Assembly (NCBI GenBank): GCA_023512255.1
Contig: JAILZY010000040.1
Span: forward strand, 1-30,961
DNA: 30,961 nucleotides
From: a bacterium
GTDB lineage: Bacteria > SZUA-182 > DTGQ01
Reading direction: 5' to 3'
Of the stretch, positions 7,945 to 16,687 are shown one piece after another (position 1 is the stretch's first letter; each line of letters starts with the position of its first letter). Under the pieces are notes generated by a model. That model searched no databases and was not told the origin of the DNA. It was given only the letters and a program-made list of their open reading frames with translations. The position numbers and the translations under genes were made by a program.

Positions 7945-9417
7945 TTATTTAATTACCAGCGGATCAACTGTCAATGTCCCTGCCCCTGCAGGAATAGAAT
8001 CCATAATGACTAAATAAGCTTTTCCTCTTTCAATCAAAACCTCCCCATTAGCCGCAGGAGTGATCTTGGGCCCTGTGGACAGATAGACGACACTTGCCAC
8101 TGGCCAGGAACCCTTGTCATACCGTTTGATCTGCTTAACCTTCCCGCCAGCTACTGAGATTGCCTTGACTAGATCGGAAATTTTATAGAAGCTTGGAATC
8201 TGAGTAAAATTGACCACATTCATACCAGCCCTTAAGGTGATAGTGGTTGGAGTCGGCGATCCGCTGATATAAAAATTCTGAGGCAGGGCAGTCCCATCCA
8301 TGATAACCAGATATCCTTCACCAGGATTAATCGGGACCTCCCCATTAGCCGCAGGAGTGATCTTAGGCCCTGTGGACAGATAGACGACACTTGCCACTGG
8401 CCAGGAACCCTTATCATACCGTTTGATCTGCTTAACCTTCCCGCCAGCCAGATATATCGCCTCAACTAGCTTTTTGATCGTATATCCCGCCGGTACCTCA
8501 AACGGATAGGAGAAGGTATTCATTCCGGCCTGAAAAATGATCTTCGTGGCTGCCTTGGCTGAGCTGATCTCCTGATTCCCTACCTTGGTAATTCCCGGAA
8601 CCGGCATGATCTGGACTGTGTCTCCAGCTACCGGAGTCACCCCCGGAATCACTACTACCTTAATATAATTCCCCTCAACCACACTAGTCGTAGTCGGATC
8701 ATCTCCAGTCAACTGGAGCGGGAACAAATCCTCTGCCGGCGTAGCTGGATCATCAGCAAACAGGTTGTTCAAATTTAAGGCTGCATATTCTTTGTAGGAA
8801 ATATTATCAGAATCGAAAGTCTTAGCTGTATAAGATGCGGCCTGGGGATTGCCCGGCATACCGAACCCAACCCAGCCGGTAAGGGGATAGGCGCTTTTTT
8901 TCTTCGTGCAGCTTGCATCCTCATAAATTTCAGCCATCACCAGAGCACCCAAAGCAGGGGTTTTCCCATCGGCATTGTAGACTGCGACATGGAAAATATC
9001 ATTGGTAACAATGTCATTAGCCTCAGGATCAAGTGAAACCAGCCCCCTAAACAGGGCGGTAGTTACCGGTTTTTCACCGGTGAAGGCACTTCCATCTCTC
9101 CTGGTTCCCGAATAAATATAGGTAGTGCCATAATCTAACCCTACAACCTCATACTTGATCACTCCGCGATTCAAAGCATCTGCATCAGATTCCAAAATAA
9201 TCTGGCTGTTTTCTACAAATGCTCCTCCCTTTTTCTGCACCTTGAGGCTGCAAGCGCCTAACCCTGGAGAGCTTTCTGTCCAAACCACACTAAAGGATCT
9301 GGTGGTTACATCGGTAACTGTCGGCTCCAGAGCCCAGACCGATACCGAAAGAAAGACCATACCCACCAACATAAAAATAAAAAGGCAGGCTATCTGATTG
9401 CCCCTAACAAATTTCAT
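7945..9417 (-). CDS. Exported Fn3-like protein with two near-identical C-terminal modules (490 aa)
   Basis: This is an exported protein of unknown function. A signal peptide occupies residues 1-30 (hydrophobic IACLFIFMLVGMVFL, cut after VWA). A fibronectin-III-like domain follows, with TDVTTRSFSVVW. Next comes a module with VYNADGKTPALGALVMAE, also found in the giant neighbour. The C-terminal 190 residues hold two copies of a module of about 99 residues with AGMN..., GGKVKQIKRYDKGSWPVASV and GEGYLVIMDG/GKAYLVIMD; 37 residues are identical between copies. I know this type of module ("YD..W...PGEGYFV") from large exported proteins of deltaproteobacteria, without a known role. Start 9417 has AAAGGGGG upstream. 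Its TAA overlaps an ATG of the downstream frame (TAATG), and a sigma-54-like promoter lies about 165 nt upstream. It probably forms one transcription unit with the giant surface protein. Confidence 0.85.
   Translation of the reverse strand: MKFVRGNQIACLFIFMLVGMVFLSVSVWALEPTVTDVTTRSFSVVWTESSPGLGACSLKVQKKGGAFVENSQIILESDADALNRGVIKYEVVGLDYGTTYIYSGTRRDGSAFTGEKPVTTALFRGLVSLDPEANDIVTNDIFHVAVYNADGKTPALGALVMAEIYEDASCTKKKSAYPLTGWVGFGMPGNPQAASYTAKTFDSDNISYKEYAALNLNNLFADDPATPAEDLFPLQLTGDDPTTTSVVEGNYIKVVVIPGVTPVAGDTVQIMPVPGITKVGNQEISSAKAATKIIFQAGMNTFSYPFEVPAGYTIKKLVEAIYLAGGKVKQIKRYDKGSWPVASVVYLSTGPKITPAANGEVPINPGEGYLVIMDGTALPQNFYISGSPTPTTITLRAGMNVVNFTQIPSFYKISDLVKAISVAGGKVKQIKRYDKGSWPVASVVYLSTGPKITPAANGEVLIERGKAYLVIMDSIPAGAGTLTVDPLVIK
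8039..8448 (-). repeat. 113-bp near-identical intragenic repeat, two copies 297 bp apart
   Basis: Positions 8039-8151 and 8336-8448 are the same 113-bp sequence with two differences (G/A in CTTGGGCC and in CCCTTGTCAT). Both differences are silent, leaving 37 identical residues. The flanking parts of the two modules are more diverged, so either gene conversion or a recent local duplication within an older tandem domain pair explains the pattern. Confidence 0.9.
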
Positions 9418-9591
9418 AAATGAGGACCCCCTTTCGCCAAAACATAAAAACTGCTCCTTCTCCTAAGATTCTTCATCGTAAAAGGCTATGCTTATCAATT
9501 CAATATTAAATTCAATATCATATAATCCTCTATTAATCCTCTACCTTTGCCCCCCTTAAATAATAAAAATTATCCCTTGGATTAAACTATA

Positions 9592-9608
9592 AGCAAATCA
9601 GATGCCAC
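9592..9608 (-). promoter_or_regulatory. Sigma-54 (RpoN)-type -24/-12 promoter for the surface-protein operon
   Basis: The minus strand reads GTGGCATCTGATTTGCT. It fits the consensus YTGGCACGRNNNTTGCW at TGGCA and TTGCT with the exact 17-nt frame; the differences are at positions 1, 7, 8 and 9. It points toward the start codon at 9417, giving a leader of about 165 nt. The same TGGCAT...TTGCT pattern occurs at 26957. Enhancer sites were not identified. Confidence 0.55.
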
Positions 9609-9788
9609 CTATCCCTCTAGGGGGAAAAAATATCTCTTTTCTCCGCCTTATTCATTGGCAACTCTGTCTATTTCTTTTCCCCTATCCCTCTTCCACTAAT
9701 TAATGGATACTTTTTTTCACATCTCAAAAAACAAAAAATGTGTAGACCTGTTCATAATATGCAAACAATTACCTACTCAGTGCCTAAT

Positions 9789-9822
9789 TTTTGGTTCTGC
9801 CCATCTTTTGGTTCTGCCCATC
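9789..9822. repeat. 17-bp perfect tandem duplication
   Basis: TTTTGGTTCTGCCCATC occurs twice head to tail (9789-9805, 9806-9822) with no mismatch. It is non-coding, between hisD and the surface-protein promoter. It may be a duplicated regulator site, lying about 200 nt upstream of the sigma-54-like promoter where an enhancer could sit, or simple slippage. Confidence 0.9.
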
Positions 9823-9955
9823 ATCACCTACAGCTGTAAAATCTGCAAATAGATTATAACATTCCTAAATTAGTATTGTCAAACTATGTCAATAAATAAA
9901 TAATATAATAAGCAATAATGTATTGCTCGATTTACACAAACCGCCCCGCGGCTGC

Positions 9956-11251
9956 CTAATCTTCGGATACCCTTCGTCGAACAGCCTCGGCATGGGCTGC
10001 AAGCCCCTCGATCTCCGCCAAGGTAATCGCCATCGGTCCCAATTCTTTCAGGCTGCTGCGGGTCCAATGAGTAAAGCCGGATCGTTTACAAAAAGTATCT
10101 ACCCCGAGAGAAGAAAAAAATCTAGCCGTTCCGCATGTCGGCAAAACATGGTTTGGTCCTGCTAGATAATCACCTATGGTTTCTGGCGTAAAATGTCCTA
10201 AAAAGATAGAGCCGGCATTTCGTATCTTAGGCAAGATGGAAAAAGGATTCTCTACTGCCAAGATCAGGTGCTCGGCCGCCAGTTGATTAACAAGATCGAT
10301 TGCCCCATCAAGGTCAGCAGCGCGGATCAGATAGCCATAATCCTGCAGAGAACGGCTGGCGATCTGCCTTCTAGGCAACTGTTCAACCTGGATGGCGATC
10401 TGGCGTTCGACCTCCTGGATAATCGAATCCTCAGCCGTAACCAGTATGGTAGTTGCTCGCTCATCATGCTCTGCCTGTGAAAGCATATCTGCAGCCACAT
10501 ATTCTGGATTGGCGCTACTGTCAGCTAAAATCAGCACTTCGCTAGGGCCAGCCAACATGTCGACGTCAACCACTCCAAAAACCAGCTTTTTGGCTATGGT
10601 TACAAAAATATTGCCAGGGCCAGCAATTTTTTCTACTCTGGGAACAGTCTCACTCCCGTAGGCAAGAGCTGCGATGGCTTGGGCGCCGCCAACTTTCACT
10701 ATTTTCTTAACTCCCAGAAGATCGCTCGCCACCAGGGTATAAGGAGAAAGCTTCTTATCCCTGCCAGGAGGAGAGGTAATGACAATCTCCTTCACCCCAG
10801 CAATCTGAGCGGGGACAACAGCCATGATCACCGATGATGGATAAGCAGCCTTACCGCCCGGCACATAAAGCCCAACCCGCTCAATGGGAGTAATTAGCTG
10901 CCCCAACACTGTCCCATTTTCTTCAAAGTAAAACCAAGATGTATTTTTCTGATGACGGTGAAATTCGCGAATCCTTACGATACTTAATTTCATGGCTGCA
11001 ATTTCATCATCCCGCACCAGCTTGTATGCTTCTTCAATTTCAGCCTCGCTCACCAAAAGCTCTTCCTGGGTCAGGGAAACACCGTCAAACTGCCGGCTGT
11101 AGTCAAGAAGCGCCTGATCACCTTCCTGCCGCACCCTCTGAATAATAGCCTTGACCTTCTCCTCTATTTCCTCATCCGCCAGGGAAAAGCGATCGATCAG
11201 CCGGGCAATTTCACCAGCAAAATTACTCTGCTGCGTGGTAATAATTCTCAT
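9956..11251 (-). CDS. hisD: Histidinol dehydrogenase
   Basis: This cytoplasmic zinc enzyme oxidises L-histidinol twice with NAD+ to L-histidine, the last two steps of histidine synthesis. The sequence shows family hallmarks along its length: the YVPGGKAAYPSSVIM block, GGAQAIAALAYG, KIAGPGNIFV, DMLAGPSEVLI, the SQAEHDER zinc/catalytic segment, GDYLAGPNHVLPT, and the C-terminal HAEAVRRR histidine. Start 11251 (MRIITTQQ) is chosen because GGAGG lies 4 nt upstream; an in-frame ATG at 11275 precedes this ribosome site. At 431 residues it has the normal family length. It ends in TAG. It is the only his gene in the window. It follows prmC after a 333-bp gap containing a MITE-like element, and is probably transcribed on its own or loosely with the rho-prmC series. 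Confidence 0.97.
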   Translation of the reverse strand: MRIITTQQSNFAGEIARLIDRFSLADEEIEEKVKAIIQRVRQEGDQALLDYSRQFDGVSLTQEELLVSEAEIEEAYKLVRDDEIAAMKLSIVRIREFHRHQKNTSWFYFEENGTVLGQLITPIERVGLYVPGGKAAYPSSVIMAVVPAQIAGVKEIVITSPPGRDKKLSPYTLVASDLLGVKKIVKVGGAQAIAALAYGSETVPRVEKIAGPGNIFVTIAKKLVFGVVDVDMLAGPSEVLILADSSANPEYVAADMLSQAEHDERATTILVTAEDSIIQEVERQIAIQVEQLPRRQIASRSLQDYGYLIRAADLDGAIDLVNQLAAEHLILAVENPFSILPKIRNAGSIFLGHFTPETIGDYLAGPNHVLPTCGTARFFSSLGVDTFCKRSGFTHWTRSSLKELGPMAITLAEIEGLAAHAEAVRRRVSED

Positions 11252-11422
11252 GATTCCTCCTTCGATTCCTCCCACTTAAAATTTATGAAAAGGTATAAAT
11301 TTATAAAAATATATAAAAAATGAATAAAAAACCCTACAGAAAGACTACCTTATTTGTGAAATATTTATTTTTCGCTTAAATAGGGGCCTTATTATTTCTG
11401 TTCGCTCTTATGATTATTCGCT

Positions 11423-11546
11423 CGCTCATGGCTACCATTCGTGAGGAGCCGAAATCCGAGGAATTTTTACCCCTCGACTCTCGCTTTTGGCGAAAAGTGA
11501 CGGAATGGTGATTTAGCTGACTTTTCACTGAAAATGGCCATGAGCG
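11423..11546 (-). repeat. MITE-like element, copy 2, with near target-site duplication
   Basis: This 124-bp element has 10-bp perfect terminal inverted repeats: CGCTCATGGC at 11423-11432 and GCCATGAGCG at 11537-11546. The 8-mers directly outside the ends are TATTCGCT (11415-11422) and TATCCGCT (11547-11554), alike at 7 of 8 positions as a decayed target duplication would be. Inside is a CTTTT..GGCG..AAAAG hairpin near 11482. It encodes no protein. Its minus strand aligns end to end, with divergence, to 2172-2283. The mobile-element reading is an inference. Confidence 0.65.
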
Positions 11547-11584
11547 TATCCGCTATTAAATAGACACAAAATGATGGGAAAAAG

Positions 11585-12517
11585 TCAGGAATCCAATCTG
11601 GCCACGATCACCCGATCAATCCCAGCATAATCAGCCACAATCTCCTCAACCTCATATCCCTGGTCCTGAAATTCCCGAACCAAGGCCTCTTTTTGTCCAC
11701 AGCCCATTTCCAGAATCACCCTCCCCCCGGCTTTCAACACTCCCTTGCTCTCACGAATCAGACGCCGCAAGCAGTCCAAGCCGTCGCTTCCGCCGTCCAA
11801 GGCCAGCCTGGGTTCAAAAACACTGATCTCAGGAGCCAAAGTGGCTATTTCTGCTGACGAAATATAGGGAGGATTTGAGACAAGACAATCGATCAGTTTT
11901 GAAAAAAATCTTGGAGCAAAGGCAGAGACAAGATCTGACTGAAGGAAGGTAATCCGGCTGGCTACCCGATGATAAGCCGCATTCTGGCGAGCTACCACGA
12001 GCGCAGCCCAAGAGATATCTACAGCATAAATATGAACCTTGGGAAGCTCTTTGGCCAGACAGATAGCAATATTGCCGCTTCCAGTACCCACATCAATGAT
12101 CCGGGCGGCACCTTGAACATACCGCAGCGCAGCCTCGATCACAAATTCCGTCTCTGGCCGAGGAATAAGCACATCGCGATTTACCAGAAAGTTCAAGGAC
12201 CAAAATTCCCTAGCACCGATAAGGTAGGCCAGAGGCTCACGACGAGCTCGCCTTGCCAGCAGCGCCTGAAATTCCCGGCTCACAGATTCAGGCAACTCCT
12301 CATCCCATCGGATAAAGAGCTCGATCCGGCTGATCTTAAGCACATGGGCCAGGAGAACTTCAGCCTCAAGCCTAGGATTTTCTATGCCGGCTAAACCAAG
12401 CTGACCAGTAGCCTCCTGCAAGATGGCTTGTATGGGCCGCCCGCCCACTTTTCCCTTCCGATCAGCTCTCATAGGGAAAGATTCCATATCCTTATCATCC
12501 TCAATCTTGACTTCCAT
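11585..12517 (-). CDS. prmC: Peptide chain release factor N5-glutamine methyltransferase
   Basis: This cytoplasmic enzyme transfers a methyl group from SAM to the glutamine of the GGQ motif in release factors, raising their termination efficiency. The N-terminal helical domain (about 25-120) contains RREPLAYLIGAREFW and the RPETE segment. The Rossmann domain has the SAM motif DVGTGSGN (about 142-149) and the substrate-binding NPPY (215-218). Start 12517 (MEVKIEDD) is chosen for the GGAAGGAAG directly upstream; an in-frame ATG at 12565 lacks a ribosome site. At 310 residues it is slightly longer than the usual 280-290 because of a short charged N-terminus. It lies downstream of its substrate gene prfA, a widely conserved pairing, but here with a 332-bp gap. 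Confidence 0.95.
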   Translation of the reverse strand: MEVKIEDDKDMESFPMRADRKGKVGGRPIQAILQEATGQLGLAGIENPRLEAEVLLAHVLKISRIELFIRWDEELPESVSREFQALLARRARREPLAYLIGAREFWSLNFLVNRDVLIPRPETEFVIEAALRYVQGAARIIDVGTGSGNIAICLAKELPKVHIYAVDISWAALVVARQNAAYHRVASRITFLQSDLVSAFAPRFFSKLIDCLVSNPPYISSAEIATLAPEISVFEPRLALDGGSDGLDCLRRLIRESKGVLKAGGRVILEMGCGQKEALVREFQDQGYEVEEIVADYAGIDRVIVARLDS

Positions 12518-12849
12518 CTTCCTTCCCAAGGTGAGTGGGGAAAAAGAAAGTCCGGCTGAAAACAATAAACCTTATCGTAAGTATAAGTAATTAAAAATAA
12601 AATAACTTTAAAAAAGCAAGATTCAAACTAGCTCTTTATATATCAACAAATTACTTAAAAATCAATTTTTATTAGAAATGAAAGTCTATAAATAACAAAG
12701 GGATGAAGGCCAGTTTTGGCTCTGATGCATATCCTGCAAACTCTCCTTCGCCAGGTGGAGGGATAAAGCTTTTCTGATTTTCTCCAAGGGGAGAAACAGG
12801 TTGAGAGAAAGACTACTTAGATGAGGAAGACAGTAAAAAGAGCCGCCCC
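12518..12849. other. prfA-prmC intergenic region, no gene seen
   Basis: AT-rich non-coding sequence. The only structure seen is a TTTCTCC/GGAGAAA hairpin with an AAGG loop near 12780-12797. A gap of this size between prfA and prmC, which usually nearly abut, is unusual. Confidence 0.5.
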
Positions 12850-13917
12850 TCAGGCAACCCGCTTAAGCTCTTCCGCCTGAGCCGAGGTAATGAGCTGATC
12901 AATGATTTCCTGGAGATTTCCAGACAGAATTGAATCCAGCTTGTAGAGGGTTAACCCAATTCGATGGTCAGTGATTCGGTTTTGAGGGAAATTATAGGTA
13001 CGAATTTTCTCACTCCGCTCTCCTGAGCCAACCTGCAGACGCCGGTTCTGAGAAATCTCGCTCTGCTGCTCTTTCTGCAGCTTGTCCAGCAGCCGGGAGC
13101 GAAGCACCCGAAGAGCCTTGGCCTTGTTTTTATGCTGCGACTTCTCATCCTGGCAGGAGACAACGATACCCGTAGGAAGATGAGTGATTCGGACAGCAGA
13201 ATCCGTAGTATTCACACTCTGCCCACCAGGTCCCGAGGAGCGGAAAATATCCACCCGAATATCATTAGGATCGATTTCAATATCAATCTCCTCAGCCTCG
13301 GGCAACACGGCTACCGTAACCGTAGAGGTATGAATTCTGCCAGAAGCTTCCGTAACCGGCACTCTCTGAACCCTGTGCACACCACTCTCGAACTTCAACT
13401 GACTGTATACTTTCTCACCACGGATGCCAACGATCACTTCTTTATATCCGCCGACCCCTGTCGTGTGGGCATCAAGGATTTCCGCTTTCCACCCCTGCAT
13501 TTCTACATACTTAAGGTACATCCTAAGCAAATCTCCGGCAAAAAGGGCCGCTTCCTCTCCACCGGTGCCAGCTCGAATCTCCAAGATAATGTTTTTCTCA
13601 TCATTCGGATCTTTTGGCAGCAGCAGGATACGAAGCTCCTGCTCCAGGAGTTCTTTGCGGGCTAATAACTCATCTAGCTCGATCTTGGCCAGCTCGCGCA
13701 ACTCCTCATCCTTGCTGCGGCTGATAATCTCCTTGGCCTCATCCATATCTGCACAGATCTTTTTGTATTCCTGATACTTGGAAACAATGTCAGCGATTTC
13801 AGCATGCTGCTTCGAATAATCACGAAAGGCCTCCTGATCGGCAATTACCTTCGGATCGCTGAGCCTTCTGTTCAACTCATCAAATTTCTTTTCTACTTCA
13901 GCAAGTTTATGAAACAT
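12850..13917 (-). CDS. prfA: Peptide chain release factor 1
   Basis: RF1 recognises UAA and UAG stop codons in the ribosomal A site and triggers peptide release. Residues 187-189 are PVT in [10 protein letters not shown], the PxT codon-recognition tripeptide of RF1 (RF2 would have SPF). The catalytic GGQ is at residues 231-233 in [10 protein letters not shown]. The N-terminal helical domain and the [14 protein letters not shown] segment are typical, and the length of 355 is normal. GGAG lies about 11 nt upstream of the ATG, a loose ribosome site. It follows rpmE and precedes prmC. An intact RF1 means UAG should act as a stop in this organism, which bears on the amber codon in the methyltransferase at 873. 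Confidence 0.98.
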   Translation of the reverse strand: MFHKLAEVEKKFDELNRRLSDPKVIADQEAFRDYSKQHAEIADIVSKYQEYKKICADMDEAKEIISRSKDEELRELAKIELDELLARKELLEQELRILLLPKDPNDEKNIILEIRAGTGGEEAALFAGDLLRMYLKYVEMQGWKAEILDAHTTGVGGYKEVIVGIRGEKVYSQLKFESGVHRVQRVPVTEASGRIHTSTVTVAVLPEAEEIDIEIDPNDIRVDIFRSSGPGGQSVNTTDSAVRITHLPTGIVVSCQDEKSQHKNKAKALRVLRSRLLDKLQKEQQSEISQNRRLQVGSGERSEKIRTYNFPQNRITDHRIGLTLYKLDSILSGNLQEIIDQLITSAQAEELKRVA

Positions 13918-14393
13918 CTACAATTTTACTCCTGGCCTGCAAAGGCCATCTAGCCTTCTCTCTGCCCCTTGCTAAAGCTCCCTGACCCTTGCCACAGCTA
14001 TTTTTGTACCCTCAAACTTGCTCTTGCCCCGGCTCTTTGCTATTGCCCCGGGCCTCTATCTCTCTTTGCCTGCTCCGTGCCTGCAAGCCCTAAGCCCCTG
14101 CTCATCTGGTCGTAAAAGGCACGTAGGCGACATCCTAGTAAGTTAGATGCAAAAGACCAAAACCATTGAGTTGTGTCTAATACTGCTGGGCTTGAGAAAG
14201 TGTCTAACCCGTCCCTTCATCCCTAATAATCTGGCCTAATAATCTGGGCCCAATCATCTGAGCTGACTTTACTTTGATCAAGCCTTAGGTTATTTTACCA
14301 CATTTGCTATTTTAGCACACCTTTTGGCTATACCAAACCTTTTGGCTAAATATAGCAGCCCCTGCTCTCTCGCACCCTTATAGCCAAATTATT
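13918..14393. other. rpmE-prfA intergenic region with degenerate short repeats
   Basis: 476 bp without a credible gene. The plus strand is pyrimidine-rich from about 13950 to 14100, with degenerate TTGCCCCGGCTCTTTGCT-like units. CTAATAATCTGG is repeated near 14222-14248, and ACCTTTTGGCTA is repeated near 14320-14348. In some lineages another gene sits here; I see no remnant of one. Confidence 0.5.
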
Positions 14394-14609
14394 TTACTTC
14401 TTTTGGGTTTTATCATACCGCTGCCGGAATTTCTCAATCCGGCCAGCAGTATCAACCAATCTCTGCTCACCGACTCCAGTGTAAAAGGGATGACACTTGG
14501 AGCAGATTTCAACATGCATCTGCGGCTTGGTCGAGCGGGTATGAATAACTTCACCACAGGCACAGATAATAGTAGCCTCTTGATATTGAGGGTGAATTCC
14601 TTTCTTCAT
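14394..14609 (-). CDS. rpmE: 50S ribosomal protein L31, zinc-binding type
   Basis: This is a small protein of the large ribosomal subunit at the intersubunit bridge. MKKGIHPQY at the start and [12 protein letters not shown] near the middle are diagnostic of bacterial L31. Cysteines 16, 18, 36 and 39 give the zinc-binding (C+) form, which can be swapped for a C- paralogue under zinc limitation. Two tandem ATGs occur; the second (14609) gives the canonical MKKGIHP start and a 7-nt spacer to GGAG, while 14612 would add one Met. At 71 residues it is the usual length. It lies 158 bp downstream of rho, a neighbourhood seen in many bacteria. Confidence 0.97.
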   Translation of the reverse strand: MKKGIHPQYQEATIICACGEVIHTRSTKPQMHVEICSKCHPFYTGVGEQRLVDTAGRIEKFRQRYDKTQKK

Positions 14610-14767
14610 CATCTAACTCCTTTTTTCTCTCCTACAAAATACATTTCTTAGTAGAATATGAATACCTCAGCAAGACTTCCAATTTTAATCCAAGATCACA
14701 ACTTAGACAAGGGGAAAAAGGAGGTTTTGTGGAAAATATCAAAAATATCTATAAATAGGTCAACAGG

Positions 14768-16024
14768 TCAGTCTTCCATCTTGTTCATATAGTTCAGAAA
14801 CTCTTCATTATTCTTGGTTTCCAGCAACTTTTCCTGGAGAAATTCCATTTTTTCAACTACGCTCAATGGTGAGAGGATCTTTCTCAAGATCCACACCCGG
14901 TTCAATTGGTTCTGGCTCAACAGCAACTCCTCTTTTCGAGTTCCTGAGCGGTCAATATCAATCGCCGGAAAGATTCTCTTGTCCACTAACTTCCGATCAA
15001 GATGGATCTCCATATTTCCGGTACCTTTAAACTCTTCAAAAATAACATCGTCCATCCGACTTCCGGTATCTATAAGAGCCGTAGCAATTATGGTCAGACT
15101 TCCCCCTTCCTCGATATTCCTGGCTGTGCCGAAAAACCGCTTTGGCCACTGAAGGGCATTGGCATCAATACCCCCGGAGAGAATCTTGCCGCTGGAAGGA
15201 ATAATAGCATTATAGGCTCGAGCCAGCCTAGTGATACTATCGAGCAGAATAACCACATCATTTTTGTATTCCACGAGTCGTTTAGCCTTTTCCATGACCA
15301 TCTGCGCCACCTGGATATGCCGCTCCGGCGGCTCATCAAAGGTTGATGAGACCACCTCTCCCTTGACCGAACGCTGCATATCGGTAACCTCTTCGGGCCG
15401 CTCATCAATCAAAAGCACAATCAGAAATACCTCTGGGTGATTTTTGGTAATACTGTTGGCAATTGATTGAAGAAGCATGGTTTTCCCTGTCCTCGGAGGA
15501 GCTACGATCAGCCCTCTCTGCCCCTTGCCAACCGGGGTGAGCAAATCCATAATCCGACCGCACAGCTCGGTAGAGGTGGTTTCCAGGCACAAACGCTTGT
15601 TGGGATAGAGAGGGGTCAGATTATCAAAAAGAATCTTGTGCTTAGCAAGATCAGGATGCTCGCGATTGACCGCCTCCACCTTCAGGAGGGCGAAATACTT
15701 CTCGTTATCCTTAGGCGGACGGATTTGCCCTGAAACCGTATCACCGGTCTGTAAATCAAATTTGCGGATCTGTGATGGAGAAATGTAGATATCATCAGGT
15801 CCTGGAAGATAATTGTAATCCGGTGCGCGCAAAAAGCCAAAGCCGTCCGGTAAGGTCTCCAAAACTCCTTCACCAAAAATTAACCCATTTTTTTCTGTTT
15901 GGGTTTGTAAAATTTTAAAAATCAATTCTGATTTGCGTAAGTTACTGATCGATGTTACTCCTAATTCCCTAGCCACATCAGTCAGCTCGCCCATATTTTT
16001 TTGTTTAAGCTCAGCAATATTCAT
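14768..16024 (-). CDS. rho: Transcription termination factor Rho
   Basis: This hexameric RNA-dependent ATPase helicase loads on unstructured transcripts and terminates transcription. The N-terminal Rho domain ([17 protein letters not shown]) comes first. The cold-shock-like RNA-binding domain has GFGFLR (61-66). The ATPase domain has Walker A, APPRTGKT (175-182), Walker B-type [16 protein letters not shown], the Q-loop region [17 protein letters not shown], and the R-loop and C-terminal [14 protein letters not shown]. At 418 residues it is the standard compact form without inserts. The ATG has GAGATGAG upstream. It is first in the rho-rpmE-prfA-prmC series and may autoregulate through its long AT-rich upstream region, but no attenuator was identified. 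Confidence 0.98.
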   Translation of the reverse strand: MNIAELKQKNMGELTDVARELGVTSISNLRKSELIFKILQTQTEKNGLIFGEGVLETLPDGFGFLRAPDYNYLPGPDDIYISPSQIRKFDLQTGDTVSGQIRPPKDNEKYFALLKVEAVNREHPDLAKHKILFDNLTPLYPNKRLCLETTSTELCGRIMDLLTPVGKGQRGLIVAPPRTGKTMLLQSIANSITKNHPEVFLIVLLIDERPEEVTDMQRSVKGEVVSSTFDEPPERHIQVAQMVMEKAKRLVEYKNDVVILLDSITRLARAYNAIIPSSGKILSGGIDANALQWPKRFFGTARNIEEGGSLTIIATALIDTGSRMDDVIFEEFKGTGNMEIHLDRKLVDKRIFPAIDIDRSGTRKEELLLSQNQLNRVWILRKILSPLSVVEKMEFLQEKLLETKNNEEFLNYMNKMED

Positions 16025-16687
16025 TAGCGCTCATCTCTTTAACGATAATATATTAAATTAATTATTCTTAAAAATTTTCTCTCCTAGAAACAAACCTTCC
16101 CTCTCCACCAATAATAGAAAAATAATAGAATAGTTAGACTGTGATTACGATCAAGCGCTTTCCCATTTCCTTACCCTGCTTCGCTCTCACCACCCGAGGA
16201 TGAAAATCAATAAATAAACCATTTTTCGCTCGTCACTTCGATTGTTTTACCGCGTCTTTAGGAAGGTTAAAATAATTTCCAAAAATCAATACACTACTCT
16301 TATCGGCAGAAAATAAGATAACGACTTCTCTTTAGGGTTTACCATGAATTTCAAAAACTGCCCTTCGCTCGGCCAACGCAAATCTACCACATCCCCGGCA
16401 AACTACCTAAACTCAAATCCCAAAGTCGTTTATCAATCTGAAGAAGCATATCTAACAGCACAAGCAGCCTTTCTTAAAGGCTGTGCCTTTTCCCGTCAGG
16501 GTGGGGAGCCTATCAATTATTACGAATTTTTCTGCAAATTTTAAATTTGATAATATAATCGGATTAGATAAAAGTTCCTATTAGGTAGGTGGAGATATCC
16601 TACATCTTTGCGGATATTATTTCTAATAGAAAGTATATCCATATTAGCCATATCTGTCAAGCTATTTTTTCATTCCTCAAACCCTTT
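16025..16687. other. Intergenic region between the sigma factor gene and rho
   Basis: 663 bp of AT-rich DNA. A perfect 8-bp hairpin with a CTT loop (CAGCCTTT 16465-16472, AAAGGCTG 16476-16483) is followed on the plus strand by TGCCTTTT. It could terminate transcription, although the flanking genes run the other way. A 66-codon plus-strand frame (16344-16544) spans this hairpin, lacks a clear ribosome site and has no recognisable motif; I treat it as chance. Confidence 0.5.

Larger units (their letters stand above)
9418..9955. other. Intergenic region between hisD and the surface-protein operon
   Basis: This AT-rich stretch has no gene. It contains a sigma-54-like promoter on the minus strand (9592-9608), a perfect 17-bp tandem duplication (9789-9822), and a small GC-rich hairpin, CCGC/GCGG, near 9941-9951. 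On the minus strand that hairpin is followed by TTTGTG just after the hisD stop and could act as a weak hisD terminator. Confidence 0.5.

Noticed and set aside
16344-16544. 66-codon plus-strand frame
   Set aside because: No clear ribosome site, no recognisable motif, and it spans a perfect hairpin. Treated as a chance frame.
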